Source: a virus. Taken from it: DNA of 41,676 bases. This document shows positions 1 to 8,594 of the stretch, piece after piece (the first letter of the stretch is position 1; every line of letters begins with the position of its first letter). Position numbers and translations under genes: made by a program. The notes under the pieces are model-generated. The model ran no database searches. It saw only the letters and a program-made list of their open reading frames with translations, and was not told the origin of the DNA. The stretch lies in the IMG/VR virus record IMGVR_UViG_3300050821_000482, positions 1-41,676 of that record. The stretch is one strand, 5' to 3'.

Positions 1-1
1 T

Positions 2-274
2 AATGATAATGCAGGAACACAAGGAGCTAGACTCTATTATGCTCGTATGAGAGTTAATCTTGGACAGATTGGAGGAAATAACCAATTAGCTCTCAATTCC
101 CGAGTATACGCTTTTGAGACAATGGCAGAGAAGCAGCTTTATGGAGATTGTACAGAAGAGTACGGAAATCTTAGATCTTTAGAGCTTCTCTATACGACTA
201 GAAATGATGCTAGGATTCCAGCCGTTAACGGCTTCGGCAATGGCTGTCGTCTCCCTAATGGCTCATGGATTTGA
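2..274 (+). CDS. C-terminal end of an unknown early protein (partial)
   Basis: The reading frame is open from the first bases of the window to the stop at 274, so about 90 residues of a protein that begins outside the window are visible. The first ATG in view (47) has no ribosome binding site, so it is probably internal. The visible part is of mixed polarity, with no signal peptide, membrane segment or motif I recognise. A GAGGAG Shine-Dalgarno for the next gene lies just after its stop, so it is the upstream member of a tight plus-strand operon. Function unknown. Confidence 0.6.
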   Translation, partial: NDNAGTQGARLYYARMRVNLGQIGGNNQLALNSRVYAFETMAEKQLYGDCTEEYGNLRSLELLYTTRNDARIPAVNGFGNGCRLPNGSWI

Positions 275-280
275 GGAGAA

Positions 281-460
281 ATGAAAAAAGAACAACTAAA
301 AGATCCAACCATTTCTAGAAATAAACTGCTTAGTCAACGTCAAACTCTACTCGATTATCTAGAGATGAAAGTTGAAGTTGAGGATTTTCATGCCGTGGCA
401 GATGCAGCTATGGATTTGCGTGAATTGGATGTAAGGTTGAGGATTTTGGAGGACGAATGA
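281..460 (+). CDS. Small helical protein, unknown
   Basis: A 59-residue open frame preceded by a strong GAGGAG ribosome binding site six to eight bases upstream of the ATG. The product is charged and predicted all-helical, with heptad-like leucines in its second half that suggest a short coiled coil. Its TGA overlaps the ATG of the next gene (ATGA), which implies translational coupling. It resembles the small accessory proteins common in phage early operons; no family is recognised. Confidence 0.6.
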   Translation: MKKEQLKDPTISRNKLLSQRQTLLDYLEMKVEVEDFHAVADAAMDLRELDVRLRILEDE

Positions 461-633
461 ATACTGTCGACTTTTTAAGAATGTTCAAGAATAGATTAAT
501 TACAAAGATTAACTCCAGAACTAATTGGGCAAGAGCTGAAGTGTCAGCAGAGATAATTGATATCTATAATAGAGTGCTTGAAGAAATGATTGACCCGAAA
601 AATGATGGGGAGGAAGAGAAGGATGATTTCTAG
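457..633 (+). CDS. Small unknown early protein
   Basis: A 58-residue frame starting in the ATGA overlap with the gene before. A GGAGGA ribosome binding site lies inside the end of that gene. The product is basic and helical at the N-terminus and ends in a very acidic tail (DGEEEKDDF). It overlaps the start of the next small gene by 11 bases. No domain is recognised. Confidence 0.6.
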   Translation: MNTVDFLRMFKNRLITKINSRTNWARAEVSAEIIDIYNRVLEEMIDPKNDGEEEKDDF

Positions 634-727
634 ATTCTTAAGATCCATATTATATTATTGGTATTTTTACCGGAAGGATGAATACGTGTCTGTGAAATGG
701 CTAGAAGAGAGTAGGAGAGAACACTAA
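623..727 (+). CDS. Very small aromatic-rich protein
   Basis: A 34-residue frame whose ATG lies inside the end of the preceding gene, eight bases after a GGAAGAGAAGG purine tract that can serve as Shine-Dalgarno. Residues 5-16 are rich in aromatic and aliphatic side chains (LRSILYYWYFYR) and could associate with a membrane. The rest is charged. Its stop is directly followed by the next start codon. Function unknown. The tight packing supports it as a gene, but the short length leaves some doubt. Confidence 0.45.
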   Translation: MISRFLRSILYYWYFYRKDEYVSVKWLEESRREH

Positions 728-940
728 ATGCTTACAAAAAGAGAAATAGAAGAGATGGAAATAATTACAACAGCGATACTAGAAAGAAAATCTGAAGCAG
801 ATCCAAGTATTAATTATACTTATGAAGAAATTAAAGATTTTATTTTTAATTTGACAGATAAAGAACTTTATATGCTTGAGTCTATTTGTGCTGTTTATTC
901 ATACAAATTCGATTTGTATAAAGAACAACAAAAGAATTAA
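728..940 (+). CDS. Small acidic helical protein, last gene of the early operon
   Basis: A 70-residue frame with a GTAGGAGAG ribosome binding site. The protein is helical and acidic, without a recognisable motif. It is the last plus-strand gene before the late operon: its TAA (938-940) overlaps the TAA of the 1236-residue late gene on the other strand (937-939). No terminator hairpin fits between the two convergent genes. Confidence 0.65.
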   Translation: MLTKREIEEMEIITTAILERKSEADPSINYTYEEIKDFIFNLTDKELYMLESICAVYSYKFDLYKEQQKN

Positions 941-3900
941 CGCCCAAGCTTCATAGAACCTAATCTAAGCCTGGAGCTTTTCTTTTCTTTGTAATTTTGT
1001 GACATTCCGGCTAGGCTAGCGGCTCCCATTACTGTATTAAGACCAACATTCTCAGACCAATCAGGTTCATTCTTCATCAGATCTTCTAAATCTTGAATAA
1101 AGATTGGAGTGAATCTCTTTCCTATCTCGCCCTGAATATTAGTCTTTTCTCCATATTGAGTAGTGAAGTTTCCGGCCGTTGCTGGGTCATCGCTCTTTCC
1201 AGTAAACTTCTTAGCCGTTAGCAACGTATGAGCCAGAGAAGCTACTGGACTCTCTTTATTAGCTAAAAACCTTCCTGCTATGTCTAATCTACTCGTCGGC
1301 ATATTGCTGTCAGTCTTTCCCGCTAAGAACCGAGCGGCTCCAACTACATATTGCTGAAAACCACCCCAAGGATCAATCAGTTTAGTGCCAAAACGGCTCT
1401 TTCCAAAATCAGTTGATAGAATGTTTGTTGATACTTTAGCTCCTCCATAAGCTCCTAATGTATCAATAGCCGTTCCGAGTGCAGCAATTCCAAACAAGCT
1501 CTTTAATCCTTCTAGTCTCATTCCTTTAGGCAAATCCATATAAATCTTTGGATTAGCTAGCATATTTATTCTAGAACTAATCATTCTTGGAGACCACAAT
1601 AAGACATTCAATTCGTTAGTTAGCTTGTTTAATCCTCCAGGTAAATCTCCTCTTCCAGTAGCATTATTGATATATCTGGCAATAGCCTTAGTTTCTTTAC
1701 TTGGAACTACTTGATCTCCAACTGTTGTAGCCGTTTCATGCCCCAATGCCTTAGCTTGTTTAATCATGCTGTCGAATGTGTCAGATCTTAGTTTATTTAG
1801 GAAGCCTGTATATCCTCTTTGTGAGGCTCCAACAACCTGTCTAATTCCTGGCATCATTCCGACGTAGGAGTTTAGGAACTCCTCTTCTGAGTTCATTAAA
1901 CTACTAGGTTTAGCAGTGAATAACCCGGCTTCACGGCTCAACATGTAATTTGGTCTCTTTTCTAAAGCATCCATCGCAGCATTAAAATACTCAGGTTTAG
2001 CGAAGTATTTAAACATCTCAGCAAAAGCAGGACCAAATTCTTTGCGCGCTACTAATCCTATTCCATGTCGGAGCGGAGCGGCTAATGAGAGGCTATTCTG
2101 TAGAGATTTCATAGTATTAGCAACTTTAGAGATTTTTAATCCCACAGCACCTAATCCACCGTGCATCTCTGTTATTCGGCTTGCAAAGTTATTACCAAAT
2201 ACATGATCAAGGATTGCTAACTCATTTCTTTGCGGAACAGACTCTCCATTCATCAACTTGAAGAGTGCTGTATAACCTCTAGCCTTCTCGCCTTCTGTAA
2301 TTCGTGCTTGTTTAACTGCTGTGAATAGTTGATCAGTTTCTTGTGGTTCTAATTGTAATTTACCATAAAGTGGTTCTATCTTCTCATATTGACCTTTTAG
2401 CTTGCTTAGGCTCTTTGCGGCTCCGGCAACTCCTTCTTCTTTAACTCCTGCGAATGCAGCAAATCTTCTTGCTTGTTCTTTCTTATACATCTGTGACTGA
2501 GCTTCGCTCAAACCTTTTGATTCCTCAAGAGAACTAAATAGTTTGTCTAATACTGGTCCGTGCGGTCCGGTTGATGGTTGTTTAGGAGTTTCTCCTCCAA
2601 TGCTTCCAAGACCTCCATGCATTTGTGTCACTTCGCCTTGCGGCTCAGTGGCAGGAGCTTTCAGCTTATTAATTGCATTCTCTGAATCACTAAAACTCAA
2701 AGGAGTTCCAGCCTCATTAACTAACTTAACTGGAGCATCCTTAAATCTCAAATCTTTAAGAGCTTCAATTCTATGTCTTCCTTCTGATAGCCTTGTTGGC
2801 TTCCCAGAATCATCAACAACGACTCTAATAGGCTGGATAATTCCTTCTTTATTAATTGATTCTTTTAGCTTATCTGCTGCAACTCTGCTCTCCGGAGAAT
2901 CAAACTTTTGAACTGGATCGTCTTTTAGTTCTCCAAATGCCTTTTGTAGCTTATCTAGATGTTCTACATCCATCCAATTGCCGTGAGGAGTCTGTTTCGG
3001 AATATCTCTCAAATCACGTAATGGAGCTTTAATATCAACAGCTTTAGACATTCTATCTTTCATTTTAGACAAGAAATTCTGAGCATCACTACTTGTAGTT
3101 CCAGATGATTCAGTAGCACCTAGTTCATTAAGTTTATCTCCAATAGCTTTCATTGCTCTACCAGTTAGTAATCCTTTATTTTTATCAGCAGCAATATCCT
3201 GTATCATATTCTTACCATCAGGCCCAGTAACTATCTTAGTGGCCGCAATGGGCTCACCTTTTTGATTTCTATAGACTACATGCCTGAATCCTTCTTTATC
3301 TTCTATTTTTAGTCCAGCATCTCCATTACCAGCATCGCTCAAAACTTTTGAGACGTAATCAGCACTCTCAGGATGTCCAGAACCACCAAATCCTTTAGTT
3401 AAATCTTCTTCGCTAGTTCTCTCTTCAGGCTTAAAGTAATCAGGTGCTTTCCACGCTCCGCGTGATTGAGGTTTTACAGCTTCAGCAGTCTTTTCAGGAA
3501 TTTCAATTCCTTCTTTTCGTAATGTATCTGCTCCAACACTACTACCGTGTAATCTTCCACCTTCTATTTGATATTGTTCTGGTCCTTGTGTTTCAGTAGC
3601 CATATCAGGCCAATCATACATGTATTTAGCCGTTGGCTGCTTAACTTGAGATTCTTCAGGCTTTGCAGTCTTATCAAATGGATTAAAAGTCTTAGATTTC
3701 TGAGTTAATTCTTCATCACTCAACGGCTGAGCCATTCCTTGCTTCTTATCGTAGGCTTCTAGCTCTGGAGATAGCTCAGTAGGAGTTTTAATGGCCGCTT
3801 TGACCGTCTGTTTTATTGGAATTTCTGATGTCTTAGCGGCTTCTGGAGATTGTTTTATATCTTTTATGAACTTCTCAACATCAGCCATCTTAGCATCTGG

Positions 3901-4647
3901 ATTCTTCTTTATATAATCTCCTACATTATCAGCCTTTAATGGAATATCAGTAGGTTTAGGTTGTTCTATGATTGATTTTTCACCACTCTTATTTACATAA
4001 TCTAATGGTCTAGGGCTACGAACGGCCGATTCTCGTCCTGATTCAATAGTTCTAGGAACTCTAGATTTCATTCCTAGAGCACCAGTTCCGGCTTCTAATG
4101 CCCCAGATAATCCTTCAACCCAATCTTTATCTTTAATTCCTTTATATACATGTTTAGCTCCTTCAGCCGCAACGGGTGCTGATAATACTCTAGCACCAGT
4201 ATGTAATCCTTCTGCTATTTCTTCAGAACCAGCCTTTTCTGCCATTGAACTACCACCAGTTAATGCAGCTAATCCTAGATTGACTGGTGATGTTAGTCCA
4301 GATACAGCATGTCCTAATCCTTCAACAAATGCAGATCCAATGCCTCTAGCTCCTTTAGTTCCGCCTTCAGGATTAATATATCTAGATAACCTTTCTGCTA
4401 CACGAGTAGGAGCATCAGTTAATGGTTCAGATGCTTTACTCCAATCTTCTTTAACATCTCTTACAAAGTCACTAGCAGCCTTAGATGCTCTAGCTTTAAA
4501 TTCAGATGGTTTTTTTGTTTCTTTTTCAGGAGTGAAATAATCAGGTGCTTTCCAAGCCGAGGAATCAGATGATGATTCTGGTTTAAAATAATCTGGTGCT
4601 TCCCAGCCTTCTTCATCTGATGAGACTGGTTGTCTAAATGGAGGCAT
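937..4647 (-). CDS. Large polyvalent virion protein with ParB-like domain
   Basis: A 1236-residue protein, last in the late operon. Residues 1-50 hold two copies of a W(K/E)APDYF(K/T)PE peptide, with a third at 398-408. Residues about 578-650 match the ParB/Srx-like fold, including a SEGRHRIEAL segment like the ParB box. A second short repeat, MHGGLGxxG, occurs after the ParB region and again near residue 815. The C-terminal third is Ala/Gly/Leu-rich and helical, as in the large polyvalent proteins that phages inject with their DNA. It starts in a TAATG overlap with the 35-residue gene upstream. I infer an ejected internal virion protein acting on DNA in the new host. The ParB-like part could be a nuclease or a DNA-binding module; nucleotide-binding residues were not checked structurally. 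Confidence 0.8.
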   Translation of the reverse strand: MPPFRQPVSSDEEGWEAPDYFKPESSSDSSAWKAPDYFTPEKETKKPSEFKARASKAASDFVRDVKEDWSKASEPLTDAPTRVAERLSRYINPEGGTKGARGIGSAFVEGLGHAVSGLTSPVNLGLAALTGGSSMAEKAGSEEIAEGLHTGARVLSAPVAAEGAKHVYKGIKDKDWVEGLSGALEAGTGALGMKSRVPRTIESGRESAVRSPRPLDYVNKSGEKSIIEQPKPTDIPLKADNVGDYIKKNPDAKMADVEKFIKDIKQSPEAAKTSEIPIKQTVKAAIKTPTELSPELEAYDKKQGMAQPLSDEELTQKSKTFNPFDKTAKPEESQVKQPTAKYMYDWPDMATETQGPEQYQIEGGRLHGSSVGADTLRKEGIEIPEKTAEAVKPQSRGAWKAPDYFKPEERTSEEDLTKGFGGSGHPESADYVSKVLSDAGNGDAGLKIEDKEGFRHVVYRNQKGEPIAATKIVTGPDGKNMIQDIAADKNKGLLTGRAMKAIGDKLNELGATESSGTTSSDAQNFLSKMKDRMSKAVDIKAPLRDLRDIPKQTPHGNWMDVEHLDKLQKAFGELKDDPVQKFDSPESRVAADKLKESINKEGIIQPIRVVVDDSGKPTRLSEGRHRIEALKDLRFKDAPVKLVNEAGTPLSFSDSENAINKLKAPATEPQGEVTQMHGGLGSIGGETPKQPSTGPHGPVLDKLFSSLEESKGLSEAQSQMYKKEQARRFAAFAGVKEEGVAGAAKSLSKLKGQYEKIEPLYGKLQLEPQETDQLFTAVKQARITEGEKARGYTALFKLMNGESVPQRNELAILDHVFGNNFASRITEMHGGLGAVGLKISKVANTMKSLQNSLSLAAPLRHGIGLVARKEFGPAFAEMFKYFAKPEYFNAAMDALEKRPNYMLSREAGLFTAKPSSLMNSEEEFLNSYVGMMPGIRQVVGASQRGYTGFLNKLRSDTFDSMIKQAKALGHETATTVGDQVVPSKETKAIARYINNATGRGDLPGGLNKLTNELNVLLWSPRMISSRINMLANPKIYMDLPKGMRLEGLKSLFGIAALGTAIDTLGAYGGAKVSTNILSTDFGKSRFGTKLIDPWGGFQQYVVGAARFLAGKTDSNMPTSRLDIAGRFLANKESPVASLAHTLLTAKKFTGKSDDPATAGNFTTQYGEKTNIQGEIGKRFTPIFIQDLEDLMKNEPDWSENVGLNTVMGAASLAGMSQNYKEKKSSRLRLGSMKLGR

Positions 4648-4754
4648 TATTTATTCCTATCAAAGCAGCCCTTACAAATCCATCCATATAGTAACTTTAT
4701 TGCGGTGTTAGAACTAATAGGTTTAGCACATAAACTGCAATAAACTAATATCAT
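4647..4754 (-). CDS. Mini zinc-ribbon protein
   Basis: A 35-residue frame filling the gap between the deoxyhypusine-synthase-like gene and the 1236-residue gene. It contains two CxxC knuckles (CSLC and CKGC) about 20 residues apart, the layout of a single zinc ribbon. A GGAGAG ribosome binding site precedes the ATG, and its TAA overlaps the next ATG (TAATG). Position and coupling support a real gene. Its role is unknown, perhaps nucleic-acid or protein binding. Confidence 0.6.
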   Translation of the reverse strand: MILVYCSLCAKPISSNTAIKLLYGWICKGCFDRNK

Positions 4755-4755
4755 T

Positions 4756-5751
4756 TCACTCTCCAAGAATCTGAGCGAAGATTAATGGAACATTAATACT
4801 TGCATCACCTTTAACTACAAATGATGGTGTCTTCTTCGATATCTTATCCCATGTTATCTTTTCATTAGGCTCAGCACCACTATATCCACCTTCTTCAACA
4901 ATAGCATTAGTGCATTGACAGAAATAAGCCCAATGTTTGATTTTATCACCTAAATGACAATCTTGACGCAAAAAAGGAACAACACAAATTGCAAAATCAC
5001 CTGCGATGCCGCCGCCGATTTGAAAGAAACCTTTATCCGCTTTAGTTTTCAAATACCAGTCAGCCAAATAGTTCATGGCTTCTATTCCAGTCTTTAAGAT
5101 TGATAAATCGACTTCACCCTCTCGAACCAAAGCCGTAAAGACGTTTCCAAGTGTAGAATCCTCCCATCCAGGAGTTACAATTGGAATGTCCTTTTCAGCA
5201 GCCGCTAGCAGCCAAGATTCATCAGATGGGACTTGATAATATTTCTGTAATTTACCGGATAGTAGAATTTCAGTTAAAAACTCATGCGGAAACTTCCGTT
5301 CTTGAGAACTCTTCCAGTCTTCAATGATAATGTCTTCAACTTCTTTCATCGCAGCGGCCGGTATTGCGGCATCGGTTACTCTATTGAGCTTCTTTTTAGC
5401 TAGTTGTTCATCTTGATCTGGAGTTAAATCCTTATATTTAGGAATCTGTACATATTCATCATGTGCGACGAGGTTAAAAACATCCTCTTCCAGATTAGCC
5501 CCAGTGACACTAATTCCAGAAACATATCCCTTTCTAATCATCTTAGCTAGTGAAATTCCTAGCCGTCCAGTGCTCATTGCGCCTGCCATAGATACGAACA
5601 TTTTACCATTATTGTCTAATAGATGCTGATATGCCATAGTAGCATTCTTTAAGCTCTGAGCACTAAAATTATGAAAATTCTCTCTGACAAACTTAGCCGT
5701 TGAGCCACTAAGTTTTACAGAGACTTGAGGTTTCATTTCTCTCGGTAACAT
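4756..5751 (-). CDS. Deoxyhypusine synthase family protein
   Basis: A 331-residue protein close to full family length (bacterial members are about 320-350). Family landmarks are clear: TGANLEED (83-90) in the NAD-binding part, PGWEDSTLG (194-202), GGGIAGDF (246-253) and SGAEPNEKITW (291-301). True deoxyhypusine synthase uses NAD and spermidine to modify a lysine of eIF5A. Its catalytic lysine lies in the GGGVVKHH motif, and that position is Gly here. From memory, the bacterial subfamily of unclear function has the same GGGIAGDF form, so this phage copy looks like an intact bacterial-type homologue rather than a decayed enzyme. It starts in a TAATG overlap with the coiled-coil virion gene and lies in the virion module. 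Substrate unknown; polyamine chemistry is the best guess. Confidence 0.88.
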   Translation of the reverse strand: MLPREMKPQVSVKLSGSTAKFVRENFHNFSAQSLKNATMAYQHLLDNNGKMFVSMAGAMSTGRLGISLAKMIRKGYVSGISVTGANLEEDVFNLVAHDEYVQIPKYKDLTPDQDEQLAKKKLNRVTDAAIPAAAMKEVEDIIIEDWKSSQERKFPHEFLTEILLSGKLQKYYQVPSDESWLLAAAEKDIPIVTPGWEDSTLGNVFTALVREGEVDLSILKTGIEAMNYLADWYLKTKADKGFFQIGGGIAGDFAICVVPFLRQDCHLGDKIKHWAYFCQCTNAIVEEGGYSGAEPNEKITWDKISKKTPSFVVKGDASINVPLIFAQILGE

Positions 5752-6701
5752 TATCGTCCATTCTCGCTGCTATCATTCTCTTGCTCGTCATCTGGGCTTT
5801 GCTGACCAGCTTGCGGCCCAGCTAATGCAGGAGGTGGAAGATGTGGAGAGTTAGGATGTGAATAATTAGCATTAAAATCATCTAGTTTAGATACTGGAAT
5901 AGTTCCAAATGTTCCATCTTTCATTTGAACTCGAATTGTCTTATTCGCATCGCCAGTAGTCGTTTTAACTGTTTTAGAAGTTCCATCTGGATTAAGTGTA
6001 GTTGTGACTGATTTATTTCCAGCGTCTAATTTCGCTTTCATTGTTTTCAACGCATCTTCATGATCAGCTTGCGCTCTCTCAAACTTTAACTTCATTTGAG
6101 CAACTTCAGCATCATGAAATGCTTTAGTATTAGTCATTATATCTTGATGGAGTTTTAGTTGTTCATCAGCACTCTTAGTCTTATCAGACAAGGCTTTAGT
6201 TGCTAAATCTAACTTTCCTTTTGCATCAGTCTGTTTAGCAATCAGTTCATCAATCTTCTGTTGATGAATTTGATCACTCTTCTGCTGATTGAGTTTTTCT
6301 TGTGCACTCTTAGTGTCAATAGCTTCCTGTCCAAGCTGTTTCTGCTGGTCTAATTTCTGTTTATCTAAATTCAATCCTTGCTGTCTCATATCATTATTAG
6401 CTTTTTGATCTCCAGTCATTGCATTAGGATCTCTAACCTGAGAAACCTGTGGCCCTTGCTGCATCTGCTGATTTCTTTGATCTTGTGATTGTTGTGAAGC
6501 AGGGTCATATAAATTCATCAATCTATTCTGCTTAACACTTAAATCAGACATGAATCCAGCTTTATCTTTAAAGTCCCGCATTTCGCGGTCTTTAATTTGG
6601 TTCATTATCGCTAATTCATTTGCCTGGTCAGGCGGTTTTTGACTATTATAAATACCACTACCACCACTAGGATTCGCTGCTAAACTGGACATAAAGGTCA
6701 T
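5751..6701 (-). CDS. Gln-rich coiled-coil protein, probable internal virion protein
   Basis: About 316 residues, extremely rich in Gln, Lys, Asp and Asn, with a long central stretch (about 100-225) of predicted coiled coil and a Pro-rich acidic C-terminus. An in-frame TTG at 6707 overlaps the upstream stop; the ATG at 6701 is the more likely start. The composition and the position between another Asn/Gln/Ala-rich gene and the polyvalent protein fit the internal core or ejection proteins of podoviruses. No enzymatic motif is visible. The assignment rests on composition and context only. Confidence 0.65.
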   Translation of the reverse strand: MTFMSSLAANPSGGSGIYNSQKPPDQANELAIMNQIKDREMRDFKDKAGFMSDLSVKQNRLMNLYDPASQQSQDQRNQQMQQGPQVSQVRDPNAMTGDQKANNDMRQQGLNLDKQKLDQQKQLGQEAIDTKSAQEKLNQQKSDQIHQQKIDELIAKQTDAKGKLDLATKALSDKTKSADEQLKLHQDIMTNTKAFHDAEVAQMKLKFERAQADHEDALKTMKAKLDAGNKSVTTTLNPDGTSKTVKTTTGDANKTIRVQMKDGTFGTIPVSKLDDFNANYSHPNSPHLPPPALAGPQAGQQSPDDEQENDSSENGR

Positions 6702-6703
6702 AA

Positions 6704-7477
6704 TCAATACCCGAATAGTGCTCTGCGTTGAGTGTTGTCAATGTTCTGCTGATTTTGCCCAGAATTAGCTGCCTGCATAACCTGTGAACCAAAAGTCGAA
6801 GTTAGTGCTGGCGTAGTACCGTAGAGATTAGTCTTTCCCTGAATAGCCCCAGTAAGCTGGTTGCGGCCGAATATCTGAGCTTCTAGGTTTCGATTAGCGT
6901 TGGCTTGATCAACGCCAGTTCGTTGTGCATTAATGCCTGTAGCTTCACTTCCATAAGCTCCACTCGCAGCTAGCTGATTTGTAGCAACATTCTGAGCTAT
7001 TCCGGCATTTGCGTTAGTATTAATATCAGATATTTGACTGCTTTCATCTCTAGCCATTGATGCTTGCGTAGCATTAGCATTTGGAGAATAGCCACCGCCT
7101 AATGCTCTAGACCTATCAACATTCTGCTGTGCGTTAGCATAGATTGAACGTGTAGGAGAAATGTCTCTAGCTCTAATATCAGCCTTATTCTGGTCTGAGT
7201 AACCACCTGTAGTTGCTAGATTTGATAGATCAGAAAGTGAATTAGTTACATCCTGAGATTGTGTAAATCCGGGAGTTTGAGCTGTCATAGGATTAGCTTT
7301 AGCCCCATTAATAACATCATTATAATTCTGCATTATAGTATCATAATCACTAGCTTGTGTCTGGGCTCCTGCTGTAAATGAACTTGGGTCCCCAAATGAT
7401 TGAAAACTAGGAGCTATTGGTGGAGGTTGTTGTCCAGGTTGAATAGCGCCTCTATTAGCTAGTACTCCTCCAGGCAT
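6704..7477 (-). CDS. Ala/Asn/Gln-rich structural protein
   Basis: 257 residues of low-complexity, Ala/Asn/Gln/Ser-rich sequence with scattered NANA and QNV repeats and few charged residues. Such sequence is typical of phage internal virion or ejection proteins lying next to tail genes. Its TGA overlaps the possible TTG start of the next gene. No known fold is recognised. A tail or core role is inferred from neighbours. Confidence 0.65.
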   Translation of the reverse strand: MPGGVLANRGAIQPGQQPPPIAPSFQSFGDPSSFTAGAQTQASDYDTIMQNYNDVINGAKANPMTAQTPGFTQSQDVTNSLSDLSNLATTGGYSDQNKADIRARDISPTRSIYANAQQNVDRSRALGGGYSPNANATQASMARDESSQISDINTNANAGIAQNVATNQLAASGAYGSEATGINAQRTGVDQANANRNLEAQIFGRNQLTGAIQGKTNLYGTTPALTSTFGSQVMQAANSGQNQQNIDNTQRRALFGY

Positions 7478-7499
7478 TAGGATTCTCCATTAAAATTAA

Positions 7500-7874
7500 T
7501 CATACCAAACCAACCTCTCCTTCTGCCTCTAGAGTTAATGCAGTAGCCGTTGCAGAACCGCCCACAAGGAAATCAGCAGCATCTAATCTTAGATTACCAT
7601 ACCAATCAATATAAGCATTAGCAGGAACTACAGTAGCAATTCCCATAAATTCAGTTCCAGCTACGTTGCCACCTGTAGCACCAATCCACAGACTAAATGT
7701 AGCCGCACTGGCCGTTTTGTTCACTATTCTTATGTGCCTAATTAGAAGATAAGGCTGAGTCTGTGTATATCCAACTGGACCAGCTAGAGAGGTGATATTA
7801 CAATTAATGATATTTGTAGTTAATGTATTTGTCAATGCAATCGGGCCGAATCGAATAACCTTGTTTTGTGCCAT
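7500..7874 (-). CDS. Small beta-rich structural protein
   Basis: 124 residues with alternating hydrophobic/polar patterning (many Thr, Val, Ile, Gly), suggesting a beta-sandwich. There is no Cys and no signal peptide. It resembles in style other small late proteins here (28667-29020 and 17689-18027), which I take as particle surface or tail accessory proteins. It lies between virion genes in the same operon. Function unknown. Confidence 0.65.
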   Translation of the reverse strand: MAQNKVIRFGPIALTNTLTTNIINCNITSLAGPVGYTQTQPYLLIRHIRIVNKTASAATFSLWIGATGGNVAGTEFMGIATVVPANAYIDWYGNLRLDAADFLVGGSATATALTLEAEGEVGLV

Positions 7875-7897
7875 CTTTTAATCTTTCTAAACTAATT

Positions 7898-8185
7898 CTA
7901 CGAAGGAGTTCCAGAAACAGTTCCTGCTGGGATCTTTCCGGCCGCAATGAGCTGTAAAAGAATATTTTTGTATAATGAATTAGTTGTGAAGTTAGCCGTA
8001 TTAAGAGCTGTCATTAATGCGGTTGCTTGCGGCCCAGTCCACTGATTAAATACTTCTATTCCATCTGAACCCATCAAATAGACTTGAATAACCTGAGCAG
8101 ACCAATCTAAAATTAATCTCTCAACAATATAAGTTGTTCTAGTTGGCTGAGTAATTGGAGTTGTCAACGTGAAGATTTCAGCCAT
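7898..8185 (-). CDS. Small structural protein, unknown
   Basis: 95 residues, beta-rich in the N-terminal half (a VERLILDWSAQVIQVYLMGSDG segment with regularly alternating residues) and helical in the second half. It sits directly downstream of an endonuclease VII-like gene that separates it from the collagen-like fibre gene. A tail-fibre accessory or chaperone role is possible from position, but nothing in the sequence proves it. Confidence 0.6.
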   Translation of the reverse strand: MAEIFTLTTPITQPTRTTYIVERLILDWSAQVIQVYLMGSDGIEVFNQWTGPQATALMTALNTANFTTNSLYKNILLQLIAAGKIPAGTVSGTPS

Positions 8186-8195
8186 GATGTTCTCA

Positions 8196-8582
8196 TTATG
8201 CTACATTTTCTTTACCATATACATTAACAACTAAAATAAACTTCTTTTTCTTCAGGTAGCTAATTGCATTTAAAAGATTATTTATATTATCTTTAAAATG
8301 CCCCAAACCTACATTACAGCTATAACATAAAACTCCACGTATTTCATTATTGATATGATTATGGTCTAAATGACCACCAGTTTTACCACTAAGGATTGTC
8401 AGCTCATTACAGATAGCACATTTACCACCTTGATTTATTAATATTTGTTCAGCTTCTTCAGGAGTAACACCATGATTCTTTAAGTAGTTCTTTTTACGCA
8501 TATAATAGGTAGCACGTCCCGGATGATTCTCTCTCCACCTTTTTGTTGATTTAATGCGTTTATTTTTTGTCATCCAACCCAC
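8196..8582 (-). CDS. Endonuclease VII-like (HNH) homing-type nuclease
   Basis: 128 residues with the recombination endonuclease VII layout: CAIC (55-58), LDHNH (72-76) and CYSC (86-89), giving four zinc-binding cysteines around the HNH metal site, then the GLGHFKDNINNLLNAISYL helix typical of the family. The start is GTG, preceded by a good GAGGTG Shine-Dalgarno. The sequence is Lys-rich with different composition from its structural neighbours. It is a paralogue of the nuclease at 15045-15497. In this setting it is most likely a free-standing selfish nuclease inserted between the fibre gene and the next late gene, although cleavage of DNA junctions is the known activity of T4 endonuclease VII. 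Confidence 0.88.
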   Translation of the reverse strand: MGWMTKNKRIKSTKRWRENHPGRATYYMRKKNYLKNHGVTPEEAEQILINQGGKCAICNELTILSGKTGGHLDHNHINNEIRGVLCYSCNVGLGHFKDNINNLLNAISYLKKKKFILVVNVYGKENVA

Positions 8583-8594
8583 GTTTTCACCTCT

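Noticed and set aside
2543-2911. Plus-strand frame of 122 codons inside the polyvalent protein gene
   Set aside because: It is antisense to a strongly supported gene, with no ribosome binding site and an unnatural Pro/Ser/Leu-rich product.
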